From NCBI GenBank assembly GCA_951813535.1, contig OX638345.1, positions 1,671,158 to 1,735,157 on the forward strand: 64,000 nt of DNA, written 5' to 3'. Within the stretch, counting starts at the first letter, position 1. Each line of letters starts with the position of its first letter. The DNA comes from an uncultured Dehalococcoidia bacterium. Lineage in GTDB: Bacteria; Chloroflexota; Dehalococcoidia; Lucifugimonadales; UBA3495. Shown here piece after piece: positions 10,416 to 19,481 of this stretch. The notes beneath the pieces are model-generated. The model ran no database searches. It worked only from the letters and a program-made list of their open reading frames with translations, and was not told the origin of the DNA. The position numbers and the translations under genes are program-made.

Positions 10416-11739
10416 AACCAGGCTCCGGCCGTTTTCCATCGCGTTTGTCATTCTTCTGGTGGCCGGCGCATTGCTGTCGGCCATTGACGTCTGGGCCGAC
10501 TCTCCGGATGCCGGATGGCAGTTCTTCAAGCCCGTCATCCTGCCGGACGATCTCGCGGACGCTCAACTGGTGGAGGTTGTACTGGACCCGGAGGTTTACT
10601 CCTACGCCCAACCCGGCCTGGGCGATGTCCGCCTCACCGCAACCGGCACCGACGGCGAGCGCGAAATCCCCTACAATCTGCTGATCGAGGCGGGAGACCA
10701 GCGCCGCGCCGCGGTCCCGGTCAAAATGCAGGACCTGGGACACATCCCAAACGACCACACATCGTTCGTGCTCACGGTGCAATCCGAGGGCGACCTGCAC
10801 AGCGAGGTGCAGATCCAGACCTCATCCGCCAACTTCCAGCGCCGCGTTGCCATCTCCGCCAGCGATGACGGCGAAACCTGGCGCATCCTGCAGGAAAACG
10901 GCCAGATTTTCAATCTGGCGATTCCCGAGCGCGGGTTCTCCGCCGGTGATACCAGCGTCCGGTACCCGTCCAGCTCCGCCAGGTTCCTCAGGGTCCAAAT
11001 CTTCGACGAGGACCAGGGGCCGTTGGCCATCAGTGGGGCGGTGGTCCTGTTCGCCCAAACGCTGGAGCCTCGCCGCCACCACCTCCCCCTGGACATCCTC
11101 GAGCGTATCGAAGACGCGGAACGCAAACAGACAATTCTAGTGTTGCAGGCATTTCACCCAGGGTTTCCGGCCGACACGATCCACCTTGATATCCCGCACC
11201 GCAATTTCTACCGTGAGGTCGTGGTCGAAGGGAGTTACGACTCCATCTACTGGATCCCCCTGCAGTCCGGCGAGATTCTCTACGACTTTGTTACTCCGAG
11301 GTTCGTGGGCGATGATCGGGAAATACGGTTCGGAGAATCTAGGTACCGCTACTACCGGATCACCATCTTCAACGAGGACAATCCGCCCCTGCCGGTGGAA
11401 AAGCCCGTGGGCAGCGGTTTCGCCCGCAAGATCGTTTTCACCGCCGCCGGCGAGACCCATCGTCTTTACTACGGAAACCCCGAGGCATCCGCGCCGTCAT
11501 ACGAGTTGGAGAAGTTGTTCCCATATCTGGTCACCGAGGACCTGCCGGTGGCCCGGCTGGGGCCCCGCGACCTCAACCCTGCGTTCGACGCGCCGGTGCC
11601 CAGGCCAGTTGGCGAGCCGTTTACCGAACGCTACCCATGGTTGCTGCCGGGGGTCGTAGCTCTGGCTGCCCTGCTCGTCGGGCTGTTTCTGGCTAGCTTG
11701 ATTCGCCAGGTGAGAGGCCGCCTGCGGCCGCCAGAGTGA
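10399..11739 (+). CDS. DUF3999 family membrane-anchored protein
   Basis: A 446-residue protein starting at TTG 10399 inside the end of the DUF2339 gene, which suggests translational coupling. A signal peptide or anchor (FSIAFVILLVAGALLSAIDVWA) precedes a large extracytoplasmic beta-sandwich part with repeated discoidin-like strands (FLRVQIFDEDQGPL, YRYYRITIFNEDNPPL). A single C-terminal transmembrane helix (WLLPGVVALAALLVGLFLASLI) and a basic tail end it. This matches DUF3999, the usual partner of DUF2339. The function is unknown; an envelope complex of the two is an inference from their linkage. Confidence 0.8.
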   Translation: MGSRSETRLRPFSIAFVILLVAGALLSAIDVWADSPDAGWQFFKPVILPDDLADAQLVEVVLDPEVYSYAQPGLGDVRLTATGTDGEREIPYNLLIEAGDQRRAAVPVKMQDLGHIPNDHTSFVLTVQSEGDLHSEVQIQTSSANFQRRVAISASDDGETWRILQENGQIFNLAIPERGFSAGDTSVRYPSSSARFLRVQIFDEDQGPLAISGAVVLFAQTLEPRRHHLPLDILERIEDAERKQTILVLQAFHPGFPADTIHLDIPHRNFYREVVVEGSYDSIYWIPLQSGEILYDFVTPRFVGDDREIRFGESRYRYYRITIFNEDNPPLPVEKPVGSGFARKIVFTAAGETHRLYYGNPEASAPSYELEKLFPYLVTEDLPVARLGPRDLNPAFDAPVPRPVGEPFTERYPWLLPGVVALAALLVGLFLASLIRQVRGRLRPPE

Positions 11740-12111
11740 GCAGCCATATCCAGACGTACTCGATGGGATAAGCGGTTGCGTCTTCGCGGGTCCCGATGTG
11801 TGCTCGCCTATAATGCGCCGGCTATGTCCATTCGCAGATGGTTTGGCTCCGAGGCGGGTCGCGAGGTTCAACATGCCGGGCAAGGCGGCAATCGGAATAT
11901 TCACCCTGTTGGCAGTTCTGTTGATGCGGTCCTTGGCATTCACTTCGAGGTGATTTCGCCACTCCACACTGCATGGTCTGGCGTCCGAGGTTCGTAGCAG
12001 ACGAGACACTTCGCTTTACGTGGGATCAAAAGTTGGGCACCTTTCCGCAGGTAGGCCGTCGGCGTTCAACTGAGCTTTGGTGTCGGTCGGGGCGTACAAG
12101 GGGGGATGGTG
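11740..12111. other. Intergenic between convergent genes
   Basis: About 370 bases. A TATAAT hexamer occurs at 11811-11816 on the plus strand, but no matching -35 lies 16-18 bases upstream and no gene follows. Nothing else is recognised. Confidence 0.3.
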
Positions 12112-12546
12112 TCAACGTCGCTGGTCAACGTTCCAGGGCAGTTCTGGCTCAATGAAGTCAACGCCCAGAACCCAACTCAGTTCGGGAAGCAGCAAGACCG
12201 GCACCGAGGCGTGGAAGGTGTTTTCCCCATCCGAACCAAACTGGAACCACCGTTGGAACCCGGGCTCAGGCCATCCAAAGACATGCCCAAGCGTGAATTG
12301 CAACTCGTTTTCGTTCAACCACCGGGTGATTTCTTTACCATCTTGTCCCGATTCAGCTCGGATCGTGACCTTGACTCGCTCGGACGTCGCTGCTGTTTGC
12401 TCCGGGTTTGCGGTTTCCCTGGCGTGCATCACCTTGTGGGCGAGGTCGGGGTGCAGTCTGCTGTACGGCCACTCGTGGTTTGGAGTCGATGCACAAGCCA
12501 GCACCGTTGTCGTCAGGAAGAGAAGGACGGCAACCGAAGCGCTCAT
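12112..12546 (-). CDS. Small lipoprotein, unknown function
   Basis: The 144-residue product starts at ATG 12546, although the frame is open further upstream. This start gives a classical lipoprotein signal (ASVAVLLFLTTTVLAC, cysteine near residue 17). The mature part is soluble (HARETANPEQTAATSERVKV, then WLNENELQFTLGHVFGWPEPG). I do not recognise the family. The name rests only on the lipobox. Confidence 0.55.
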   Translation of the reverse strand: MSASVAVLLFLTTTVLACASTPNHEWPYSRLHPDLAHKVMHARETANPEQTAATSERVKVTIRAESGQDGKEITRWLNENELQFTLGHVFGWPEPGFQRWFQFGSDGENTFHASVPVLLLPELSWVLGVDFIEPELPWNVDQRR

Positions 12547-13306
12547 AGTTTTGATATTGGCTATTGCAGGTGGTGCGTGAGCCGAAGAACGAAGGTCGTG
12601 GTGGCACAGGTGGCTCGGCCACGACGGGAAGTGAAGGGTAGCATGACCGGGGGCGCTGCGGCGGGCTGGCGGTGCTCCATCTGAAACGTCCGAAACGTGA
12701 AGACGGCGTTCGCCATATATTTGAACACTTTCGCCGTCTGCCCGGCCCGCTTCCGAATAGCGAAATTGCCGCTCACTTCGTACTGCTACGGTCTCTGGCC
12801 AAACCATCGTTGGCCGTCGATGATCCGGCAATCAGCGAATGGCTCCAAGACGAGAATGTCATCATCCACCGCAGGGGCTTCAAACGTGCCCTCGACAATC
12901 CCACGCTGTACATCCAGCAAGGCCAACGCATTGACGGGGTTTGTCGGTGGCACTCCCGCCTCTCCTTGCAAGACGGCGAGCCGGGACCGCGGGTGGCTCG
13001 GGTTTTGGCAACCACCGCAGAACGTGCGAGAGGCTCATGATAGAAGGCGTCTTGCCCCGTTGAGACCATCCGAGACTCACGGATACAAGAGGAACCCCCA
13101 CCGAAGCGTTCCCTGGCGCTGTCGACTACTCGCTGGAACCCACTCCATAAACTTCTTACGGGGAGACCATTGCAGATCAGGCTGACGCTGCGGAACATCA
13201 GCGATTAACCGGTAGCCCAAGATTAGCCAGTGGCCGATGGTCGTGATGCTGGCGTTCGGCCTCGGCGCCTTGTGTGCCGGTTGCGGCGTGCCGTACCATT
13301 GACAAT
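12547..13306 (-). pseudogene. Region with a decayed minus-strand coding remnant
   Basis: On the minus strand one frame from about 12971 to 12680 reads like protein (NALALLDVQRGIVEGTFEAP, DDDILVLEPFADCRIIDGQR) but is broken by a TAG near 12786. It continues in the same frame as VSGNFAIRKRAGQTAKVFKY. There is no start with a ribosome binding site. I read this as an old gene fragment of unrecognised family. The part from 13000 to 13306 holds nothing I can support apart from the upstream region of the Hen1 gene. Confidence 0.35.
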
Positions 13307-14707
13307 ATGCTTCTCACCATCTCCACCACGCATTGCCCCGCAACGGATCTCGGCTACCTGCTGCACAAGAACCCCGGGCGGTTCCAGTCGTTCACGCTGC
13401 CCTTCGGCAGGGCCGACGTGTTCTATCCGGTGGCGGATGCGGAGCGCTGCACCGCCGCCCTGCTGCTGGATATTGACCCGGTGGGTCTGGTGCGTTCCAA
13501 AGCCGGCGCGTCCAACTCCGCCGGCTGGCTCCAGCAGTACGTCAACGACCGCCCCTACGTCGCCTCGTCGCATCTCAGCGTGGCGATCGCCTCGGTGTTC
13601 AACAGCGCGCTGGCCGGCAACAGCCGGGAACGGCCGGAGTTGACGCAACAGGCAATCCCCCTGGAGGCCCAACTGCCCACGCTGCCGTCCCAAGAGGGAG
13701 CCGGGTTGATACGCCAGCTGTTTGAACCCCTGGGCTACGCGGTCGAAATCCAGGAACACCCGCTGGATGCGGACTTTCCTGAGTGGGGCGCCAGCCCATG
13801 CTTCGGCGTGAGCCTCAAGGGAACGGTCAGGCTGCACGACCTGTTGGCGCACCTGTACGTGCTGCTGCCGGTGCTCGATGACGCCAAGCACTACTGGGTG
13901 GGCGACGACGAGGTGGACAAGCTGCTGCGGTTCGGCGCGGGATGGCTGGGCAATCATCCACACCAGGAACTGATCTCATCACGGTACCTGAAACGCCAGC
14001 GCAGCCTGGTGCGCCAGGCGCTGGCCCAACTGTCGGATGACGCCCAGGCCGACCCCGACGCTGCCAGCGAACGCTACCAACATGATGAAGAGCGGCTCGA
14101 AAATCCAATTCGGTTGGGAGAGCAGCGTATCCAGGCGGTGCTCGACGCCCTGCGGGAGATCGGCGCGACCACGGTGCTGGATCTGGGCTGCGGGGAGGGC
14201 AACCTGCTGCGCGAGTTGCTCAGGGAACCCGCGTTTCGCTCCATCACCGGCATGGACGTCTCGCACCGCGCGCTCGAAACGGCCCACGCCCGACTGCGTC
14301 TGGACACGCTGCCAGCCGCGCAACGGGAGCGGGTCACACTGCTGCACGGGTCGCTTACCTATCAGGATCAACGGTTGGCCGGTTGCGACGCGGCGGTGGG
14401 CATGGAGGTCATCGAGCATATTGACCCGCCCCGGCTGGAAGCTTTCGAGGCCGTCGTGTTCGGCGCGGCGCAACCCGGCGCGGTGATCATCACCACGCCC
14501 AACTCCGAGTACAACGCGCTGTTTGAAAACCTGCCGCCCGGCGAGTTCCGGCACCGGGATCACCGCTTCGAGTGGACCCGTCAGGAGTTTCATGCCTGGG
14601 CCGGTGGGGTCGCAGAACGTCAACGCTACGACGTGCGTTTCCAGGACATCGGCCCCGAACACCACACCCACGGCGCACCGACACAGATGGGAGTCTTCAC
14701 TCGATGA
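13307..14707 (+). CDS. hen1: Bacterial Hen1, 3'-terminal RNA ribose 2'-O-methyltransferase
   Basis: The 466-residue protein methylates the 2'-OH at the 3' end of cleaved RNA before ligation, so the repaired RNA resists a second cut by ribotoxins. The N-terminal half is the Hen1-specific domain. SAM motif I is TVLDLGCGEGNLL (about residues 288-300). The metal-binding residues of the family are present: MEVIEH (E367, E370, H371) and RHRDHRFEW (H419). Start ATG 13307 gives the usual MLLTISTT beginning. The stop overlaps the start of the Pnkp gene as ATGA, the standard arrangement of this repair pair. Likely substrates are tRNAs cut in the anticodon loop. Confidence 0.93.
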   Translation: MLLTISTTHCPATDLGYLLHKNPGRFQSFTLPFGRADVFYPVADAERCTAALLLDIDPVGLVRSKAGASNSAGWLQQYVNDRPYVASSHLSVAIASVFNSALAGNSRERPELTQQAIPLEAQLPTLPSQEGAGLIRQLFEPLGYAVEIQEHPLDADFPEWGASPCFGVSLKGTVRLHDLLAHLYVLLPVLDDAKHYWVGDDEVDKLLRFGAGWLGNHPHQELISSRYLKRQRSLVRQALAQLSDDAQADPDAASERYQHDEERLENPIRLGEQRIQAVLDALREIGATTVLDLGCGEGNLLRELLREPAFRSITGMDVSHRALETAHARLRLDTLPAAQRERVTLLHGSLTYQDQRLAGCDAAVGMEVIEHIDPPRLEAFEAVVFGAAQPGAVIITTPNSEYNALFENLPPGEFRHRDHRFEWTRQEFHAWAGGVAERQRYDVRFQDIGPEHHTHGAPTQMGVFTR

Positions 14708-17271
14708 ATCTGGAAATCCCCGAACTGTGTCTGGTCGCGCTGGTCGGGCCGTCGGGCTCTGGCAAGTCCACCTTTGCGGCCCGGCACTTCAAACCCACCG
14801 AGGTCGTGTCATCCGACGCGTGTCGCGCCATGGTGGCCGACGATCCCAACGACCAGGCAGCGACACCGGATGCCTTCGCGCTGCTGAACTTCATCGCCTC
14901 CACCCGTCTGCGCGCCGGACGCCTCACCGTCGTCGATGCCACCAGCGTTCAGCCCCAGGCCCGCAAATCCCTGGTCGAACTGGCCCGGGAGCACGACTGC
15001 CTCCCGGTGGCAATCGTGCTGAACATGCCGGAGTCCGTTTGTTTGGCCCGCAACCGGGGACGCGACGACCGCAACTTTGGCGATCACGTCGTGCGCCGGC
15101 AGGCGCAGCAGTTGCGCCGGTCCATGCGCGGACTGCGACGCGAGGGCTTCCGTTACATCTACGTGCTCGATTCTCCAGAAGATGTGGAGGCGGCCAGCAT
15201 CGCGCGGGTGCCGTCGTGGACCAACCGACAGCAGGAGACGGGGCCTTTCGACATCATCGGCGACGTGCACGGGTGCTTCGATGAACTGGTCGCGCTGCTG
15301 GAACGCATGGAATACCAGATCAAGCCTGCCAGCGCCGATGGCAATGGTTACGCGGTGTCCCACCCGGAAGGACGCAAGGTCGTCTTCGTCGGCGACCTGG
15401 TGGACCGCGGCCCCGGCGTGGTCGACGTGCTGAAGCTGGTGATGTCGATGGTGGCGGACAACACGGCGCTGTGCGTCGCCGGCAACCACGAATCCAAACT
15501 CGTCCGCAAGCTGAAGGGACGCAACGTGCAGGTGTCCCACGGTCTCGCGGAGTCCCTGGCGCAGTTGGAGCTGGAACCGCCGGAATTCCAGCAGCAGGCC
15601 ACCCAGTTCATGGACGGCCTGATCAGCCATTACGTCCTGGACGGCGGCAACCTCGTGGTGGCCCACGCGGGCATGAAGGAGGAGTACCAGGGGCGGGCGT
15701 CCGGGCGGGTCCGGGACTTCTGCCTGTACGGCGAAACCACCGGCGAGACGGACGAATGGGGCCTGCCCGTGCGCGCCGACTGGGCCGCCGGCTACCGGGG
15801 AAGCGCCACGGTCGTCTATGGGCACACGCCGGTCACAGAGCCGACGTGGTTGAACCGCACCATCAACGTTGATACCGGCTGCGTCTTCGGCGGGCGGCTA
15901 ACCGCGCTGCGCTACCCCGAGAACGAACTCGCGTCGGTTCCGGCGGCGCGCGTCTATTACGAGCCGGTGCGACCCTTGGGCGGCGATGCCGAGGACGCAG
16001 GCCGGGTTACCGCAACGAATGACCGGGCCGCCAACCTGCTGGACATCGACGACGTGATGGGCAAACGCTTGGTGTCAACCCGGCTCCGGGGCAACGTCAC
16101 CGTCCGGGAGGAACAGGCCGCCGCGGCCCTGGAGGTGATGAGCCGGTTCGCCCTGGACCCCCGGTGGCTGGTGTACCTGCCGCCCACGATCTCGCCTTGT
16201 GAAACCAGCAAGCTGCCCGGCCTTCTGGAGCACCCAGCGGAAGTGTTCGACTACTACCGCAGCAATGGCGTCTCCAGCGTCGTCTGCGAGGAGAAGCACA
16301 TGGGATCGCGCGCCGTCGTGGTGGTGGGCCGCCACTCCGATGCCATTGAGCGGCGTTTCGGCATCGCCAGCGACAGCGCCGGCGCGTGCTACACCCGAAC
16401 GGGGCGAAGGTTCTTTGAAGACACCGTGCTTGAAGCGCAGTTCCTGGAGCGGGTCCGCGCGGCCTGCACCGCATCCGGCCTTTGGGACGATCTGGAAACC
16501 GACTGGGTCCTGTTGGACTGCGAGCTGATGCCGTGGTCGATGAAAGCACAGGAATTGTTGGTGGAGCAATACGCGCCGGTGGGTACGTCAGCCCGTGCCG
16601 GATTGTCGGCCGCGCAAGCTCTGTTGCATCAGGCGACGGAGCGGGGAGTTGACACGGGCGAATCCGCGGCATCAATCGACGAACGGCTCCGCGTGGCGCA
16701 ACTGTATCGCGATGCCTACGCCCGGTACTGCTGGCCGGTAACCTCGCTGGACGACATCAAGCTCGCGCCGTTCCACCTGCTCGCCAGCGAGGGAGCGGTG
16801 CATGCCGACCGGGACCACGTCTGGCACCTGGACATGGCTGCACGCCTGCGACGGGCCGACCCCGAGTTCTTCCGCGAAACCGGCCATCGGGTCGTGAACC
16901 TGGGCGCCGGCGACGAGGACGCCGCCGTCCACTGGTGGGAGGATCTAACCTCCGCCGGCGGTGAGGGCATGGTGGTCAAACCCGCGAATTTCGTCGCCAC
17001 CGGCAAGAGGGGTTTGGTGCAGCCGGCCATGAAGTGCCGGGGCAGCGAATATCTGCGCATCATCTACGGCCCTGAGTACACCCTGTCCAACAACCTGGAC
17101 CGGCTGCGCAATCGTGGCCTCTCCACCAAGCGGTCGCTCGCCCTTCGGGAATTCGCGCTGGGTCTGGAGGGCCTGCAGCGGTTCGTTGATCGCGAACCGC
17201 TCTACCGCGTCCACGAATGCGCCTTCGCGGTGCTGGCCCTGGAGAGCGAGCCGGTTGACCCACGGCTGTAA
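14704..17271 (+). CDS. pnkp: Polynucleotide kinase-phosphatase-ligase (bacterial Pnkp)
   Basis: The 855-residue protein works with Hen1 in end healing and sealing of broken RNA. Three domains are visible. A 5'-kinase has the P-loop GPSGSGKST (K21, S22). A metallophosphatase that removes 2',3'-cyclic phosphate has DIIGDVHGC (D187, H189), GDLVDRGP, GNHES and YGHTP. A C-terminal adenylyltransferase/ligase has the lysine motif CEEKHMGSR (K531), EGMVVKP and KCRGSEYLRIIYGPEY. Length and order match the clostridial Pnkp family. The ATG overlaps the Hen1 stop (ATGA), so the two are translationally coupled. All key motifs are intact. Confidence 0.95.
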   Translation: MNLEIPELCLVALVGPSGSGKSTFAARHFKPTEVVSSDACRAMVADDPNDQAATPDAFALLNFIASTRLRAGRLTVVDATSVQPQARKSLVELAREHDCLPVAIVLNMPESVCLARNRGRDDRNFGDHVVRRQAQQLRRSMRGLRREGFRYIYVLDSPEDVEAASIARVPSWTNRQQETGPFDIIGDVHGCFDELVALLERMEYQIKPASADGNGYAVSHPEGRKVVFVGDLVDRGPGVVDVLKLVMSMVADNTALCVAGNHESKLVRKLKGRNVQVSHGLAESLAQLELEPPEFQQQATQFMDGLISHYVLDGGNLVVAHAGMKEEYQGRASGRVRDFCLYGETTGETDEWGLPVRADWAAGYRGSATVVYGHTPVTEPTWLNRTINVDTGCVFGGRLTALRYPENELASVPAARVYYEPVRPLGGDAEDAGRVTATNDRAANLLDIDDVMGKRLVSTRLRGNVTVREEQAAAALEVMSRFALDPRWLVYLPPTISPCETSKLPGLLEHPAEVFDYYRSNGVSSVVCEEKHMGSRAVVVVGRHSDAIERRFGIASDSAGACYTRTGRRFFEDTVLEAQFLERVRAACTASGLWDDLETDWVLLDCELMPWSMKAQELLVEQYAPVGTSARAGLSAAQALLHQATERGVDTGESAASIDERLRVAQLYRDAYARYCWPVTSLDDIKLAPFHLLASEGAVHADRDHVWHLDMAARLRRADPEFFRETGHRVVNLGAGDEDAAVHWWEDLTSAGGEGMVVKPANFVATGKRGLVQPAMKCRGSEYLRIIYGPEYTLSNNLDRLRNRGLSTKRSLALREFALGLEGLQRFVDREPLYRVHECAFAVLALESEPVDPRL

Positions 17272-17415
17272 TTTGACTGCGCCCGTTAGCAGCAACTCCC
17301 AGCGGTCGCTCGGGAGTGCCCGGTTGCGACTGTATCCACACGGGAGTTTTGCAGTTGGAAGGAGCGTAAACCGAAATTCACGACCGGAGAGGATCAGCCC
17401 GGCTGATCGAGAGCC

Positions 17416-18354
17416 ATGCCAGACATACCGACACGTACCCTGGGCCGCACCGGCCTGAACGTCACCACCCTGGGATTTGGCGCGCTGGAACTGCGGGGGA
17501 TGGTGGCGGGTGTGGGCCGGCCCTTGTCGCCAGGTCAACCCGCCGAAATCCTGAACGCCGTGCTCAATGCCGGAGTCAACTATATTGACATTGCCGTCGA
17601 CTACGGGGAGGCTGAGGAGCACATCGGCCGGCATATTTCACAACGCCGGTCCGAGTTCTACCTGGCCAGCAAGTGTGGATGCCCCCTGGACAACTCCGGT
17701 TTCCAGCCGGAGGAGCGCACCCGGTTCGGCGTTCCCCTGCCGCGGTTCCACGACTACAGCAGGACCAGCATCGTTGACGCCTGCCACCAGAGCCTCAGGC
17801 GGATGCGAACCGACTATCTCGACATTGTCCAGTTTCACTTCAGTCCGGCCCGGGAGGTTCTGGAACAGGAAGACGCCATCGAAACGCTTCAGCAACTGCG
17901 TCGTGAAGGCAAGATCCGCTACCTGGGCTGTTCCTCGATCCTGCCCAACATCTTTGACCACATCGAGATGGGCGTATTCGACGTGTTGCAGGTCCCCTAT
18001 TCGATCCTGCAGCCGGAACATTCCGAGGCGATCGCACAGGCGGCGGCGGCAGGACTGGGCGTTGTCATCCGGGGCGGCGTTGCGCGTGGAGAACCGGGCG
18101 CGGGCCACGGGTCTGCCTCGGTGTGGGACCGCTGGGAGCAGGCCGAACTGGACGACCTACTGGAGGGAATGACCGCCACCGAGTTCCTGCTCCGCGCCAC
18201 CATCTCCAATCCGGATGCGCACACCACCATCGTGGGCACCCTCAATCCCGCCCATCTCCGCGAGAACGTCGCCGCAGTCTGCAAAGGCCCATTGCCGGCC
18301 GACGTGCTGGAGGAGGCCAAACGGCGCCTGGATTCTGTTCTGGACGGCCGGTAG
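17416..18354 (+). CDS. Aldo/keto reductase
   Basis: A 312-residue TIM-barrel oxidoreductase of the aldo/keto reductase superfamily. The start of the fold is TRTLGRTGLNVTTLGFGALEL. The catalytic set is visible: aspartate and tyrosine in IDIAVDYGEAE, lysine in LASKCGC, and histidine in IVQFHFSP. NADPH-binding segments near the C-terminus (TIVGTLNPAHLREN) are typical. The substrate is unknown. It lies 144 bases after Pnkp and has no obvious functional link to it. Confidence 0.88.
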   Translation: MPDIPTRTLGRTGLNVTTLGFGALELRGMVAGVGRPLSPGQPAEILNAVLNAGVNYIDIAVDYGEAEEHIGRHISQRRSEFYLASKCGCPLDNSGFQPEERTRFGVPLPRFHDYSRTSIVDACHQSLRRMRTDYLDIVQFHFSPAREVLEQEDAIETLQQLRREGKIRYLGCSSILPNIFDHIEMGVFDVLQVPYSILQPEHSEAIAQAAAAGLGVVIRGGVARGEPGAGHGSASVWDRWEQAELDDLLEGMTATEFLLRATISNPDAHTTIVGTLNPAHLRENVAAVCKGPLPADVLEEAKRRLDSVLDGR

Positions 18355-18710
18355 TCCGCCATTGCACAGGCGATCTTCAACAGCCTGTGAATCTCGCGCT
18401 CCCGGTTCCGCGATTGCTCCTCGCGCCGGGTCATCGCTCGCGCCGAGCATCGTCGTCTGCGGATGGCCGCCAGAGGCGCAATCGTGGCGATCCAATGCGC
18501 CACTCAGCAGGGAGCGCCGCCCCGGTGATGGCGGGCGCAGTCGCAGCTCCCGTGGGGTCTCGTCGTCAAACGGGATTCAATATCCTCTGTTCCCTGAACT
18601 TGTTGACCGGACCGGCCGGCCCACCGCTTCAAGGGATCCGGCTGTTACCGGTCTGTAGGATAGGACGTGCGTGTGCGATAGGCGTGCGTTGTTACGCACC
18701 AGCGTTGTAA
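18355..18710. other. Non-coding, nothing recognised
   Basis: No frame with a supported start is present between the aldo/keto reductase and the transporter remnant, and no hairpin terminator is obvious. Confidence 0.3.
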
Positions 18711-18714
18711 CGTT

Positions 18715-19010
18715 TGCGCACAACCAATGCTCACGGTGTCCAAGGGGGCAACAACATGAGGCTCGGGATACTGGCGGCTTTCCATGAAGCGAATGCCGCC
18801 GGGGGAGTCCATGGCCGTCACGTGGAGCGGGCGGTCACCTCCTCCACGTCGGTCTGTTGCTCCCCGGCGCGGCGGCGAGTGCGGGACGCGGTGGACCGGC
18901 GACGAGGGAGCATGAGGGCGACTCTGGAACGCCCGTGCTCATCGCTCCGGTCGCACTTGGGCGGCGATGTCATCGCGGTGTTATCCCCTTCGTCACCCGG
19001 GTGAGCAAAT
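18715..19010 (+). pseudogene. Remnant of a branched-chain-type substrate-binding protein
   Basis: The translation NAHGVQGGNNMRLGILAAFHEANAAGGVHGRHVE closely fits the conserved N-terminal block of type-I periplasmic binding proteins (MRLGI..AF.EANAAGGV.GR). The frame then loses similarity. A possible later block in another frame (SGTPVLIAPVAL, then VIPFVTR) resembles the next conserved motif. No signal peptide or full-length frame exists. I read it as a frameshifted fragment. Confidence 0.5.
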
Positions 19011-19481
19011 ATGCTCCGACGCCTACCGCGATACCGCTAAACATACGGAGCAGCGTCTCCAACAATTGGGTAAGCATGCGGTGATTGTCCCGGTAGGCCG
19101 CCACTGAACGTTGACACCCCAATTCAGGCAATATAGGCTGGCGCCAACAGCGGGGCGGCGTCTCCTGTGGGTATCCAGCGCCCGATTCTCGATGGTCGGA
19201 ACCGAGGCATCTTAAGGGCCCACCGCTCGGCGATAGCTCTCCGGCGATACTCCAAGGGAAGAAAGAGCCGGTTATCGACAGGCGCTGGCTCCACCCGAGA
19301 TGCAGGTCCGACAAAGCGCACCCGGGAAGCCGAGTTGGAGACGCTGTTTGCTTTCCGCTCGGAGCGTGTCATTCAGCAGGGATACGCGGTCGATGCACAG
19401 GCCCAACTACGAGAAGGTCTTGACGCTCAGGGCGGAGCGTTCGACGTCTTCGCCGGAATACCGAAGGGGGGTTGAACGACG
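19011..19481. other. Non-coding leader region of the monooxygenase gene
   Basis: No supported gene is seen. A run of G (AAGGGGGG) at about 19464 serves as the ribosome binding region of the next gene. Confidence 0.3.

Noticed and set aside
9120-10538. Minus-strand frame of 472 codons
   Set aside because: Antisense to the DUF2339 gene; rich in Gln, His, Arg and Asp, typical of the complement of hydrophobic helices.
11811-11816. TATAAT as a promoter
   Set aside because: No -35 at the right distance and no gene downstream on that strand.
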